NCBI GenBank assembly: GCA_035259145.1
Contig: DATFWQ010000318.1
Span: forward strand, 1-5,780
Direction: 5' to 3'
Source: CF-161 sp035259145
GTDB taxonomy: Bacteria > Chloroflexota > Dormibacteria > Dormibacterales > Dormibacteraceae
Length of the DNA stretch: 5,780 nt
This document shows positions 1-5,780 of the stretch, piece by piece. How positions within the stretch are numbered: the stretch's first letter is position 1; each line of letters begins with the position of its first letter. The notes beneath the pieces were generated by a model, which was given only the letters and a program-made list of their open reading frames with translations, was not told the origin of the DNA and did no database searches. The position numbers and the translations under genes are program-made.

Positions 1-54
1 GCTCCACCACGGTTATTAGAACGGAGCGCCGTCCTTGAGCGCCGTGTGGAGCCC

Positions 55-936
55 TCAGCCGGCGACCATTAAGACGCCTCTCTCCCGCCCTGTCAGCAGC
101 TGGCAAGGGCGATCGGAACCTGAATCGAACAGCTCGACGACTGCTTCCAGCTGGTACACGCCAGCGGCGAGGCCGGCGCTGCCAAGCCGAAGGCTCGGGC
201 GTTCAGCGGCCAGCAGTCCACGCTCTGTAGCGATCGCCATCGACTGACCACTGCCCAGTAGTGGACGGGCCAGAATGGTTGCATCATACCGCAATCCGGA
301 TGGCGCAGCCGCGTTCGCGAGATCTATCGTCAGCAAGACGGTGAAGGTGTCATTCGCGTGAATGATCTTCCGGTCTCGCTCTATCCCCAATCTCGATCCG
401 GCAAGGGACCATGGCCGCCGGTACCGCGGTCGTACGTCAACCTGAGCCGATGATCGCGGCTCCGTCCCGGCTGACGTTGGGCCAAGCGGCGGATGGTCGT
501 CCTGGCCTTCTCCCGCTCCACGCTCTCGCGGAGTCCAGTTCGTCCAGAGGAGGCCAAAGACAGCAACAGCAGCGCCCCCGACGACCAACGCCACGTCGCC
601 CGCGCCCTCCTGGCGCATGAGGTCGACCACTACGATTCCAAAACCGAGTAGCAAAAGACCGACTGCGGTCACGCCCACGCCTGCAACGAATGGCAGCTTC
701 GTTACCCGGGACTGACTGCGCCTCGGCCGTGTCGAACTGGCACTGTGCTGCGAGGGCGCCGAGGTTGCACCGCGTACAAGGGCCAGGACAGTAACGAGAG
801 TCCCGGTGAAGATGCCAGCCGGGAGCGCGCCAACGTACTCATGAGCCACGTCGTACATGAGTGCGCCCGTTAGGGCCAACAGGGCGGTGTCCCAGACGCC
901 AACGACTCTAAGGCGAATGCCTTTACCGGCATTCAT
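55..936 (-). CDS. Hypothetical four-helix membrane protein with a C-terminal soluble domain
   Basis: I do not recognise this gene by name. From the ATG at 936 it encodes 293 residues. Hydrophobic segments that look like membrane helices lie at about residues 11-28, 36-55, 82-105 and 113-131. A basic, Ser/Arg-rich loop (about 56-80) separates the two helix pairs. A low-complexity, Pro/Gly/charged linker (about 135-185) leads to a soluble, probably beta-rich domain at 186-293. That domain ends with LAAGVYQLEAVVEL and CQLLTG, which resembles the end of the protein encoded at 1604-2083. The frame can also start at GTG 948; I prefer ATG 936 because a G-rich stretch (GGTGGG) lies about 7 bases upstream of it. 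The gene ends in TGA and starts about 50 bases after the stop of the gene at 988-1353, so the two are probably co-transcribed. Codon use is less GC-rich at third positions than in the genes to the right. Function unknown; a membrane-anchored binding or sensing protein is only a guess. Confidence 0.72.
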   Translation of the reverse strand: MNAGKGIRLRVVGVWDTALLALTGALMYDVAHEYVGALPAGIFTGTLVTVLALVRGATSAPSQHSASSTRPRRSQSRVTKLPFVAGVGVTAVGLLLLGFGIVVVDLMRQEGAGDVALVVGGAAVAVFGLLWTNWTPRERGAGEGQDDHPPLGPTSAGTEPRSSAQVDVRPRYRRPWSLAGSRLGIERDRKIIHANDTFTVLLTIDLANAAAPSGLRYDATILARPLLGSGQSMAIATERGLLAAERPSLRLGSAGLAAGVYQLEAVVELFDSGSDRPCQLLTGRERGVLMVAG

Positions 937-987
937 CACAAAGCCCACCCTGTGCCTGCGGGCATGGCGAAGGCCGTCCCCCGCGCC

Positions 988-1353
988 TTAACGTTCATCG
1001 TGAGGCCGTTCATTCAAAAATTGCATCGATGTCTGCAGACTGGGCACGCTGGTCGCATCGGTCGTTGACCTCTCGCCAAATGTCTCGATAAGGGCTGTGC
1101 GAATCCCCGCTACGGAATAGATTCCGGTGACGATGACAAACTCGAGGGTGATGATTCCGCCAGCGACCACGAAGCCAATGCCGGAGAGTTGCGCGATGGC
1201 GTGTATTGGGTCGTGGGGGGTCGCAAGTATCTCTGAAGGCCCTCCGAGCCAGTAGGAATCTGCAGCTGCACCCACAATGCACGCGCCAATTGCTGCAACG
1301 TGGCCTGCGGTAAGCCCGAATTGCCGGGAGGCCTCTCGAAGACCGGCCCACAT
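988..1353 (-). CDS. Small hypothetical membrane protein
   Basis: This 121-residue protein matches no family that I recognise. It starts at ATG 1353, with a GGAG ribosome-binding sequence four bases upstream, and ends in TAA. Hydrophobic stretches at about residues 14-32 and 50-82 suggest two to three membrane helices. The second stretch (IGFVVAGGIITLEFVIVTGIY) is long enough for one long or two short helices. The C-terminal 30 residues are polar and rich in Ser and Thr and probably lie in solution. The next gene leftwards (55-936) begins about 50 bases after this stop and also encodes a membrane protein, so the pair may form a two-gene unit whose products act in the same membrane. The other two frames over this stretch give arginine-rich translations and look like shadows. 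Function unknown. Confidence 0.65.
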   Translation of the reverse strand: MWAGLREASRQFGLTAGHVAAIGACIVGAAADSYWLGGPSEILATPHDPIHAIAQLSGIGFVVAGGIITLEFVIVTGIYSVAGIRTALIETFGERSTTDATSVPSLQTSMQFLNERPHDER

Positions 1354-1386
1354 AAAGCTCCGAGCCTCACTACCCCAGGACGGCAG

Positions 1387-1400
1387 AGGCGTACCCGCCT
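1387..1400. repeat. Short inverted repeat upstream of a membrane-protein gene
   Basis: The two arms AGGCG (1387-1391) and CGCCT (1396-1400) are perfect reverse complements with a four-base spacer. The repeat is placed 34-47 bases before the ATG of the 988-1353 gene, where it could act as a small operator or a leader hairpin. Five-base arms arise easily by chance in GC-rich DNA, so this is a weak call. Confidence 0.25.
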
Positions 1401-1533
1401 AAACCGATTGAGGTATTACGAGGGCGACTACTTTGCGCACGGCCCGGCCAGTGCCGGAAGTCGGTGTGAAATTCGTCGCGATGAGGTTCTCCCGAGGACG
1501 CGCGTCGCATTGCCTTCTCCCTCCGCTGCTCGT

Positions 1534-1547
1534 GCGCCGGCAGGCGC
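1534..1547. repeat. GC-rich hairpin downstream of the 1604-2083 gene
   Basis: The arms GCGCC (1534-1538) and GGCGC (1543-1547) enclose GGCA. A second palindrome, GCGACGTCGC, follows at 1549-1558. They lie about 45-70 bases after the TAG of the minus-strand gene. A structured transcript end is possible, but no T-run follows on the minus strand, so I do not call an intrinsic terminator. Confidence 0.2.
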
Positions 1548-1603
1548 CGCGACGTCGCCATCCGGCGTGGAATCGCGGCGGCCTGCACAATGGGTCCGCG
1601 AGC

Positions 1604-2083
1604 CTAGTTGGTCTCGACCACGGTAGTCGTGAACTTGATCGGAAGCGACTGGGCAAACCCGATCATCTCGCTCAGCTGGTTGGGGTTGCCTACTGGTGAG
1701 TGATTGATCGTCGCGCTGAGCTGGTAGAGGCCGACGCCGACTCTGTTCGCGGGGATGTTGAATGTGTGCGTGAAAGTCAATGGCGAGACCCCTCCGGTAA
1801 TCCCGATAGGGCCAGATGCTCCGAGCGAGCCTGACGTCGCCCCGACACCGTCGACATCGTCGATGAACAGCTCCACGAGCCATGTGCCACCCACAACGGG
1901 TGTGGCAACGCCAGTCAGCTGCCAGTCGAGCTGGACGTTAGTCGGATCATCGACCTCCAGCAGCGCTGTTTCTTCGCCCTCCGTCGGGTCGATCACCCTC
2001 ATGGCAGTGACTGCGCCAGCCAGAGCGTTGGGAGCTGCCGTATCGGTCAACGGAGTCTGAAAGCTTGAGTTGAACACGGTCAT
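1604..2083 (-). CDS. Hypothetical soluble beta-rich protein, 159 residues
   Basis: I do not recognise a named family. I chose ATG 2083 because the 25 bases before it are almost pure purine and include AAAGGAG and AAGGGA. The first is rather far from the ATG (15 bases) and the second very close (3 bases), so the start is likely but not certain. The product has no signal peptide or membrane segment. It has an acidic early part (IDPTEGEETALLEVDDP, about residues 31-47), then alternating hydrophobic strands such as VQLDWQL, GTWLVELFIDD, FTHTFNIPA and GLYQLSATI. This pattern fits an immunoglobulin-like or other beta-sandwich fold. The C-terminal third resembles the end of the protein encoded at 55-936. 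The frame remains open far upstream of 2083, so a longer protein is possible. It ends in TAG. Function unknown. Confidence 0.68.
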   Translation of the reverse strand: MTVFNSSFQTPLTDTAAPNALAGAVTAMRVIDPTEGEETALLEVDDPTNVQLDWQLTGVATPVVGGTWLVELFIDDVDGVGATSGSLGASGPIGITGGVSPLTFTHTFNIPANRVGVGLYQLSATINHSPVGNPNQLSEMIGFAQSLPIKFTTTVVETN

Positions 2084-2450
2084 AGGTCCCTTCCCTTTCT
2101 CCTTTGAAAGCGGCTGGTCGCATTCGTGCCCACAGATTGGGGTGTCCAACGCAGCCGCCACACTCGTGAAGGCTTGTCTCGGCTGAAATTTGATGGCGAG
2201 CCCGGTGGCCCTCTGCCAGGTCGTGTCAATCGTCGGCGTACCGACCGCAACTGCTTGCCAGTGGCGGTCTGGTCGAAAGTCACCTGATTTCGAGCCGGTC
2301 CACGTCACTCCCCCGTCAGCAGAGACGCTCTGCGAAGTTACAGCATTTTGCTCCAGATTGCGCCCAAGAGCAACGAGCAATGACCGCCAACCGGATGGGA
2401 CAAATGACCCAGATCTTGCGACGTGTTGAGCAACGCCTGCACAACCGATT
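2084..2450 (-). pseudogene. Open frame upstream of the 1604-2083 gene, possible gene remnant or N-terminal extension
   Basis: Reading leftwards in the same frame as the 1604-2083 gene, there is no stop across this stretch. The translation looks protein-like rather than arginine-rich noise. It contains SADGGVTW, which fits the Asp-box pattern S-x-D-x-G-x-T-W found in sialidase and BNR-type beta-propellers, then WQRATGLAIKFQP, which resembles a beta strand pair. The most upstream usual start is TTG 2380, with no clear ribosome site. Three readings are possible: a longer form of the downstream gene (258 residues from TTG 2380), the decayed end of an Asp-box protein, or a chance open frame. One Asp box alone does not prove a propeller. 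The call as a remnant is tentative. Confidence 0.25.
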
Positions 2451-2603
2451 GTGTGGGCGAGGAGTGGGGCGGAGTTCTCTGCTCCGGGTGACGGACTGGC
2501 GACTCCGGCCCTGCGTCGGGACCGACCATCACGGTACCCGCGACGTCCTCAGGGCAGCGTATCCTGCGCCGCCCTTGCCTCCCCTGGCGTTGGTAGCCTC
2601 GGG
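2451..2603. other. Upstream region of the antiporter gene
   Basis: Both strands stay open here, but the translations in all frames are rich in Arg, Pro and Ser, and I support no gene. It should contain the antiporter promoter, since the genes on either side diverge. The only candidate is TATCCT at 2560-2565, which fits the loose TANNNT -10 pattern and lies 50 bases before the ATG, but no matching -35 box is visible. I see no tRNA or riboswitch. Confidence 0.3.
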
Positions 2604-2610
2604 AGGAGGT
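2604..2610 (+). promoter_or_regulatory. Strong ribosome-binding site for the antiporter gene
   Basis: AGGAGGT lies five bases before ATG 2616 and is a near-perfect anti-Shine-Dalgarno match. It decides the start: the frame is open upstream to 2451, but those 55 codons give an arginine- and proline-rich sequence with no ribosome site, whereas residues after ATG 2616 begin directly with a hydrophobic first helix. Confidence 0.85.
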
Positions 2611-2615
2611 CTCCG

Positions 2616-4214
2616 ATGGAGCTGACACTCGGCCTTGGGGTCCTGGCGCTGGTGCTGATGGCGTCGGCGCTTGCGTCCGGGATCGTGGAGCGGGTGCCGG
2701 TCTCCTTCCCGATGATCTTCATCGCCCTCGGCTTCCTCCTCGGGCCGCTGGGCATCGGGCTTATCAGGCTCACCCCCGACAACCGGGTCCTGCAGGTGGT
2801 GGCCGTTCTGACCTTGAGCCTGGTCCTGTTCCTTGACGCGGTGAGCCTCGAGCGGGCACAGGAGAGGCGCGACCTGCTGGTGCCGCTGCTGACCCTGGGG
2901 CCGGGAACCGTGCTCGTAATCGGCGTGACGACGGCTGCGTCGATCCTTCTCCTGCACATGCCCGCGGCGCTGGCCCTGCTGCTGGCCGCAATCCTGGCAC
3001 CCGCTGACCCCGTGGTTCTCCGAGATGTGACGCAGAACGTCCGTCTGCCGAGCGTCGTGCGCCGGGCGCTGAGGATCGAGGCGGGTGCCAATGACGCCGT
3101 GGTCCTGCCCATTGTCCTGGTCATGGTCGCGGTCGTCGGACATCACCTGGGCGGCCCCGCCGACTGGGCCATGTTTCTGTTCAAGCTCCTGCTCGTGGGC
3201 CCGTTTTGCGGCTTCGTGATCGGCGGGCTGGGCGCCTGGCTGATGTCCCAGGCCGATGCGAGGTTTGGCATCCGGCGCGAATTCCAGTCCCTCTACGGCA
3301 TCGGCATCGTAATGGCAGCCTATGCCACCGGCGCGACTGTCGGCGTCGACGGCTTCCTGCCCGCGTTCGCGGCTGGCCTGTCGGTCACCGTGCTGAACCA
3401 GGCGCTCTGCGACTGCTTTCTGGAGTACGGCGAGGCGACGAGCCTGATGACGATGCTGCTGTCCTTCGTCCTGTTCGGGGCTCTGCTGTCCGCAACCTTT
3501 GGCCGGTCGTCCGCCGCTGCCCTGGCCTCGGCGCTGGCGCTCGCCGGCATCGTCATCTTCCTGGCCAGGCCGGCTGCGGTCGGTCTGCTGCTGGCCCGCG
3601 CGCCGAACCTGAGCTGGAGGGGTCGAGCCTTCATCGCCTGGTTCGGCCCTCGCGGTCTGACGTCACTCCTGTATGCCCTGCTGGTCATCACCTCGGGTCT
3701 GCCACAGGGTGTCGAGCTGCTCGCGGTGACAGGTGTCGTTGTCATCACGTCGGTTGTGCTCCACGGCGTGTCGGCTACGCCGCTGTCCCACTGGTACGCA
3801 TCAGCGATCGCCAGGCAGACGCAAAAAGAAGAACGACAGAGCAGGTTCGGTGGGCTTCTGGACAGTGGTCCGGACGACGTGGCGCGCATCACGCCAGAGG
3901 CGTTGGTGGAACTTCTGAGGCGGGAGGAGCCACCTCTGGTTCTGGACGTGCGGACAAGGTCCCAGTACGCCCGAGATAGGGTGCGAATCCCCGGCAGCAT
4001 CCGCGTCCTGCCAGACCAGGTGAGAGACTGGGCCGCCGCGCAGCCAGAGCGCAGACCGGTAGTCCTCTACTGCACTTGACCCAACGAGGCAACCAGCGCC
4101 CGTGCGGCGCGCGAGCTCCAGGCCCTGGGCTGGGACGGCGCAGCCCTCACGGGCGGCCTCGATGCCTGGAAGGCAAAGTTCCCGGTTGAGCCGACCGGGG
4201 AAGCGGTGGCATAG
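2616..4214 (+). CDS. NhaP/CPA1-type cation/proton antiporter fused to a rhodanese domain; probable selenoprotein read through TGA 4077-4079
   Basis: Residues 1-395 form a polytopic CPA1-type antiporter that would exchange Na+ or K+ for protons across the inner membrane. Visible family features are about 12 hydrophobic helices, LAPADPVVL (about 128-135), E155 and the N159-D160 pair in the ion-binding helix region, FGPRGL (343-348) and VLHGVSATPL (381-390). A basic linker (about 398-412) leads to a cytoplasmic rhodanese domain, with LVLDVRTRSQY (441-451), RIPGSI (457-462) and VVLYCT (482-487). A conventional call would stop at TGA 4077-4079, giving 487 residues and cutting the domain at its active site. 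The same frame then continues with PNEATSARAARELQALGW and TGGLDAW, a complete rhodanese end, to TAG 4212. The TGA codon is residue 488, at the catalytic cysteine position. With selenocysteine there, the protein has 532 residues. Alternatives are a nonsense mutation or a base error. The domain probably couples transport to sulfur or redox state, which is inference. Confidence 0.8.
4077..4079 (+). other. In-frame TGA, probable selenocysteine codon
   Basis: The codon interrupts an otherwise intact rhodanese domain exactly at the catalytic cysteine. The sense-codon neighbours of TGA by one base include TGC and TGT, both Cys, so either recoding or a single-base change explains it. General reassignment of TGA is unlikely, because the gene at 55-936 appears to end normally at TGA. 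Confidence 0.6.
4096..4110 (+). promoter_or_regulatory. SECIS-like stem-loop just downstream of the in-frame TGA
   Basis: The arms GCGCC (4096-4100) and GGCGC (4106-4110) form five G-C pairs around the loop CGUGC (4101-4105). The loop starts 21 bases after the TGA, has G at its second position and carries a GU step. Known bacterial SECIS elements lie inside the coding sequence just after the UGA, with a short apical loop carrying G (often GU) that binds SelB. A weaker lower helix could form between GAG 4086-4088 and CTC 4116-4118. Short GC-rich hairpins are common by chance here, so the position relative to the TGA is the main support. Confidence 0.5.
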
Positions 4215-4301
4215 GGAGGGGCCGGCCGGCGGGGCGCCAGCTTCTCGAAGGCGACCTGGCCGATGGGCGGCCGCGCATCACGAAACAGGCGCGGGGCCCA
4301 C
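4215..4301. other. Intergenic gap between converging genes
   Basis: This gap lies between the TAG of the antiporter fusion and the TAA of the minus-strand gene. It holds a hairpin GGCCG/CGGCC (4258-4262 and 4268-4272, loop ATGGG) and a GGCCGGCC palindrome near 4220. A hairpin between convergent genes could stop transcription from both sides, but there is no T-run on either strand, so no terminator is called firmly. Confidence 0.3.
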
Positions 4302-5720
4302 TTACGATCGAGCCAGCTCGCGGAGGGTCCGTGCCCCCGCCGCCCTGACCTCCGGAAGGTCCGCCAGGGCGAGCGGATCGAGCGCGCCTAGCGCCGCTGC
4401 CATCCGCCGCTGCTTATCGGGCTCCTGGTGGCCGAGGATGACGCCCGCGCGCAGCGTCTCGGCCGCTCCCCCGATCAGCGCCAGCGCACCTGCCATCTCG
4501 TCGATGAGCTGTTCGTCGGCCACGTCCCGCATCGCGGCGACCAGCCTGTCGAGCCGAGACAACACCAGTTCGGCCGGCTCCCAGGCCGGCGGCTGCTCCG
4601 ATACGTCTGCCTCAAGGAGCGAGGCTGCCTGCGAGTAAGCCGTCTTGATGGCGGCGCCGTCTTCGGCAACCTCGACCGGGCCGGTCGAACGCTCTCGTCC
4701 GGAAGTTGACAACAGCGCATTGGCCGCGGCGATCGCACGGACCCTCGCCGCGAACGTGGACGGGAGCTGGCCGAGCACGCGCACGCCCTGAATCAGCAGG
4801 GCGCCCGCAACCAGGAAGGCCACATCTGCCCCCTCGCTCGCCTCCTCCGTAAACCTCAGGCGCGCGTCGAGGGGCGCGAGGACGTCGTCGAGGCTGAACG
4901 CATCATCTCCGTTGTCTTCTTCCAGCTCCGCGTCGTCCAACGCGGCCATCGCGTCGTCGTCTTCGAGCTCGTCTTCGTCGTCATCCTCGAGGTGAGACGC
5001 CGCGTGCTCGACCAGGGAGGGGATCACCCTCGCCAGGTCCTCCAGGATGGCCGACAGCTGAAGCCTGTCCCCGAGATCGTCGGTAGACAGCGTCCGCTCC
5101 AGAAGTCCAAACGCGCCGATAGCGGTCAGATTGCCGGCTGCTCCGTCGCCCGCAAGGACGGCATCGAGCACAATCGCAGTGCTGAGCAGCTGCCTGCTTA
5201 CCCGCAGGCCGTCGCCACTCGACACCTGATGCGCCCGGAGCCTCTCGGTGAAAGCTCGGAGCTCGTCGACAACGAAGTCCGGCTCTTCGCGCCCCAACTC
5301 GGGGTCGGGTTTTGTGCTCGGGAGCTCGCCCGTCTTGGAGGCGAGCCCGCGCACGTAGGTCGTCACCTCTGCCCCAATCCCGCTCGCCGCCAGCGTCTCC
5401 CAGCTGATCCGGTGAGGGTCGTCGTCCAGCAGGCAGCTGGCCGCGAAGCAGCGGACATGAAGCTGACTCTCGTCGCGAGGAGCGCCGAGGGCGGTCCAGG
5501 CGAGGATGTCGCTCGCCAGGTCGCTGAGGAAGAAGATGCGATCCGCGACCCGGCGGTGTGCGATCCGGGGAAAGAAGTCGAGAAATCTCTCTATAAGCTC
5601 GACCAGCTGCGGGATGACCTCTCGAGCCAGCTGATGACGCCTCAGATCGTACTCAAGCCGCGGCGGCGCAGGCCGGCCCCGCCCCCGGCCGCGTCGGTTG
5701 CGTCTCGGCTTGGGTGCCAT
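4302..5720 (-). CDS. Hypothetical helical protein with basic N-terminus and acidic central segment
   Basis: I do not recognise this gene. From ATG 5720 it has 472 residues and ends in TAA. The first 17 residues are very basic (MAPKPRRNRRGRGRGR), as in nucleic-acid-binding or ribosome-associated tails. Residues of about 35-240 are mostly helical, with Leu-rich amphipathic stretches such as VIPQLVELIERFLDFF. A strongly acidic segment at about 244-273 (LEDDDEDELEDDD and DDAELEEDNGDD) is followed by more helices. The last 30 residues (ALGALDPLALADLPEVRAA) resemble a HEAT-like helical pair, a weak impression only. No signal peptide or clear membrane helix is seen. The frame also has ATG 5771, adding 17 residues, and remains open to the window edge, so a start further right cannot be excluded. 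It converges on the antiporter gene with an 87-base gap and need not share its role. Confidence 0.75.
   Translation of the reverse strand: MAPKPRRNRRGRGRGRPAPPRLEYDLRRHQLAREVIPQLVELIERFLDFFPRIAHRRVADRIFFLSDLASDILAWTALGAPRDESQLHVRCFAASCLLDDDPHRISWETLAASGIGAEVTTYVRGLASKTGELPSTKPDPELGREEPDFVVDELRAFTERLRAHQVSSGDGLRVSRQLLSTAIVLDAVLAGDGAAGNLTAIGAFGLLERTLSTDDLGDRLQLSAILEDLARVIPSLVEHAASHLEDDDEDELEDDDAMAALDDAELEEDNGDDAFSLDDVLAPLDARLRFTEEASEGADVAFLVAGALLIQGVRVLGQLPSTFAARVRAIAAANALLSTSGRERSTGPVEVAEDGAAIKTAYSQAASLLEADVSEQPPAWEPAELVLSRLDRLVAAMRDVADEQLIDEMAGALALIGGAAETLRAGVILGHQEPDKQRRMAAALGALDPLALADLPEVRAAGARTLRELARS
4902..4991 (-). repeat. Low-complexity Asp/Glu codon run
   Basis: On the minus strand this stretch is built largely of GAC, GAT, GAG and GAA codons and encodes the acidic segment of the 4302-5720 protein. 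On the plus strand it appears as CGTCGTCTTCG-type trinucleotide repeats. Such runs can change length by slippage. It keeps the reading frame throughout. Confidence 0.5.
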
Positions 5721-5780
5721 GGCCCCCCGATTCTCCGCCTTTGCGTCCCGCACGGCGAGGAGGTAGATCATCGGATCTAG

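Larger units (their letters stand above)
1354..1603. other. Intergenic gap with small inverted repeats
   Basis: I see no convincing gene here; the open frames are short and very rich in arginine. It separates the stop of the 1604-2083 gene from the start of the 988-1353 gene and so should hold the end of one transcript and perhaps the promoter of the next. A short perfect hairpin (stem AGGCG/CGCCT, loop TACC) lies at 1387-1400, 34 bases before the ATG at 1353, and could be an operator or leader hairpin. A GC-rich hairpin lies at 1534-1547, about 57 bases after the stop at 1604. Neither has a following T-run, so neither is a clear intrinsic terminator. No good -35/-10 pair is visible. Confidence 0.4.
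3855..4214 (+). other. Rhodanese (sulfurtransferase) domain of the antiporter fusion
   Basis: This covers about residues 414-532 of the fusion. Rhodaneses move a sulfane sulfur through a persulfide on a catalytic cysteine held in a six-residue loop, usually C-x-x-G-x-R followed by S-A-x-x-A. Here the equivalent loop is [TGA]-P-N-E-A-T followed by S-A-R-A-A, so the recoded position aligns with the catalytic residue with no gap. Y485-C486-T487 precede it, so C486 is two residues before the catalytic site and gives a C-x-[Sec] arrangement. The final TGGLDAW matches the common L-x-G-G-x-x-x-W ending of the domain. Confidence 0.8.

Noticed and set aside
2451..2615. Longer N-terminus for the antiporter, starting at GTG 2451
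   Set aside because: The extra 55 residues are Arg/Pro-rich and lack a ribosome site; AGGAGGT directly precedes ATG 2616.
3206..3979. Plus-strand open frame of 257 codons inside the antiporter gene
   Set aside because: It is an arginine-rich frame-shifted shadow of a clear membrane transporter frame.
4077..4079. General reassignment of TGA as a sense codon in this genome
   Set aside because: The gene at 55-936 ends at TGA in a sensible place, and reading on adds only 12 meaningless residues before TAA.
4258..4272. Bidirectional intrinsic terminator between the converging genes
   Set aside because: The five-pair hairpin has no T-run on either side, and similar hairpins are frequent in this GC-rich sequence.
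4102..4638. Plus-strand open frame of 178 codons starting at GTG just after the in-frame TGA
   Set aside because: It is very rich in Ser, Arg and Ala and lies mostly opposite the minus-strand gene; the rhodanese frame fits far better over 4080-4214.
4704..4709. TTGACA-like -35 promoter box
   Set aside because: It lies inside the coding sequence of the right-hand gene, with no -10 partner and no gene downstream to serve.
4992..5780. Plus-strand open frame of 262 codons opposite the right-hand gene
   Set aside because: The translation is rich in Arg, Pro and Gln with no domain; the minus-strand frame has helical, balanced composition, so this is a shadow.

Overview
This is a stretch of high-GC bacterial DNA with five protein-coding genes and no rRNA, tRNA, CRISPR array or recognisable insertion sequence. 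The host cannot be named from the sequence. The GC-rich codon use, the strong AGGAGG ribosome site before the antiporter gene and the use of GTG and TTG as possible starts fit a free-living high-GC bacterium such as an actinobacterium, a Chloroflexota member or a related lineage. That is inference only.

Left part (about 1-2083, minus strand): three hypothetical genes point leftwards. The first transcribed, 2083-1604, encodes a 159-residue soluble beta-rich protein. A 250-base gap follows, then a small membrane protein (1353-988) and a four-helix membrane protein with a soluble C-terminal domain (936-55). The C-terminal ends of the first and third proteins look related: both have a G-(V/L)-Y-Q-L motif followed by a Q-L-containing segment. 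This suggests a small family of paralogous beta-sandwich domains, one soluble and one membrane-anchored. Upstream of 2083 the same reading frame stays open for more than 400 bases and contains an Asp-box-like SADGGVTW motif, so the first gene may be longer or may adjoin a gene remnant.

Centre (2604-4214, plus strand): a CPA1/NhaP-type cation/proton antiporter is fused to a C-terminal rhodanese domain. The frame meets TGA at 4077-4079 and then continues without a break through the rest of a normal rhodanese domain to TAG at 4212-4214. The TGA sits exactly where the catalytic cysteine of the six-residue rhodanese active-site loop belongs. A GC-rich stem-loop with GU in its apical loop lies 21 bases after the TGA, as expected for a bacterial SECIS element. 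The best reading is a selenocysteine-containing rhodanese fused to an antiporter (532 residues). A nonsense mutation or a sequencing error is the alternative. This is the most interesting item in the window.

Right part (4302 to about 5720 or beyond, minus strand): an unrecognised, largely helical protein with a very basic N-terminus and a long acidic central segment converges on the antiporter gene. The right half is visibly richer in G and C at third codon positions than the left half, so the window may join two regions of different history around 2100-2600.
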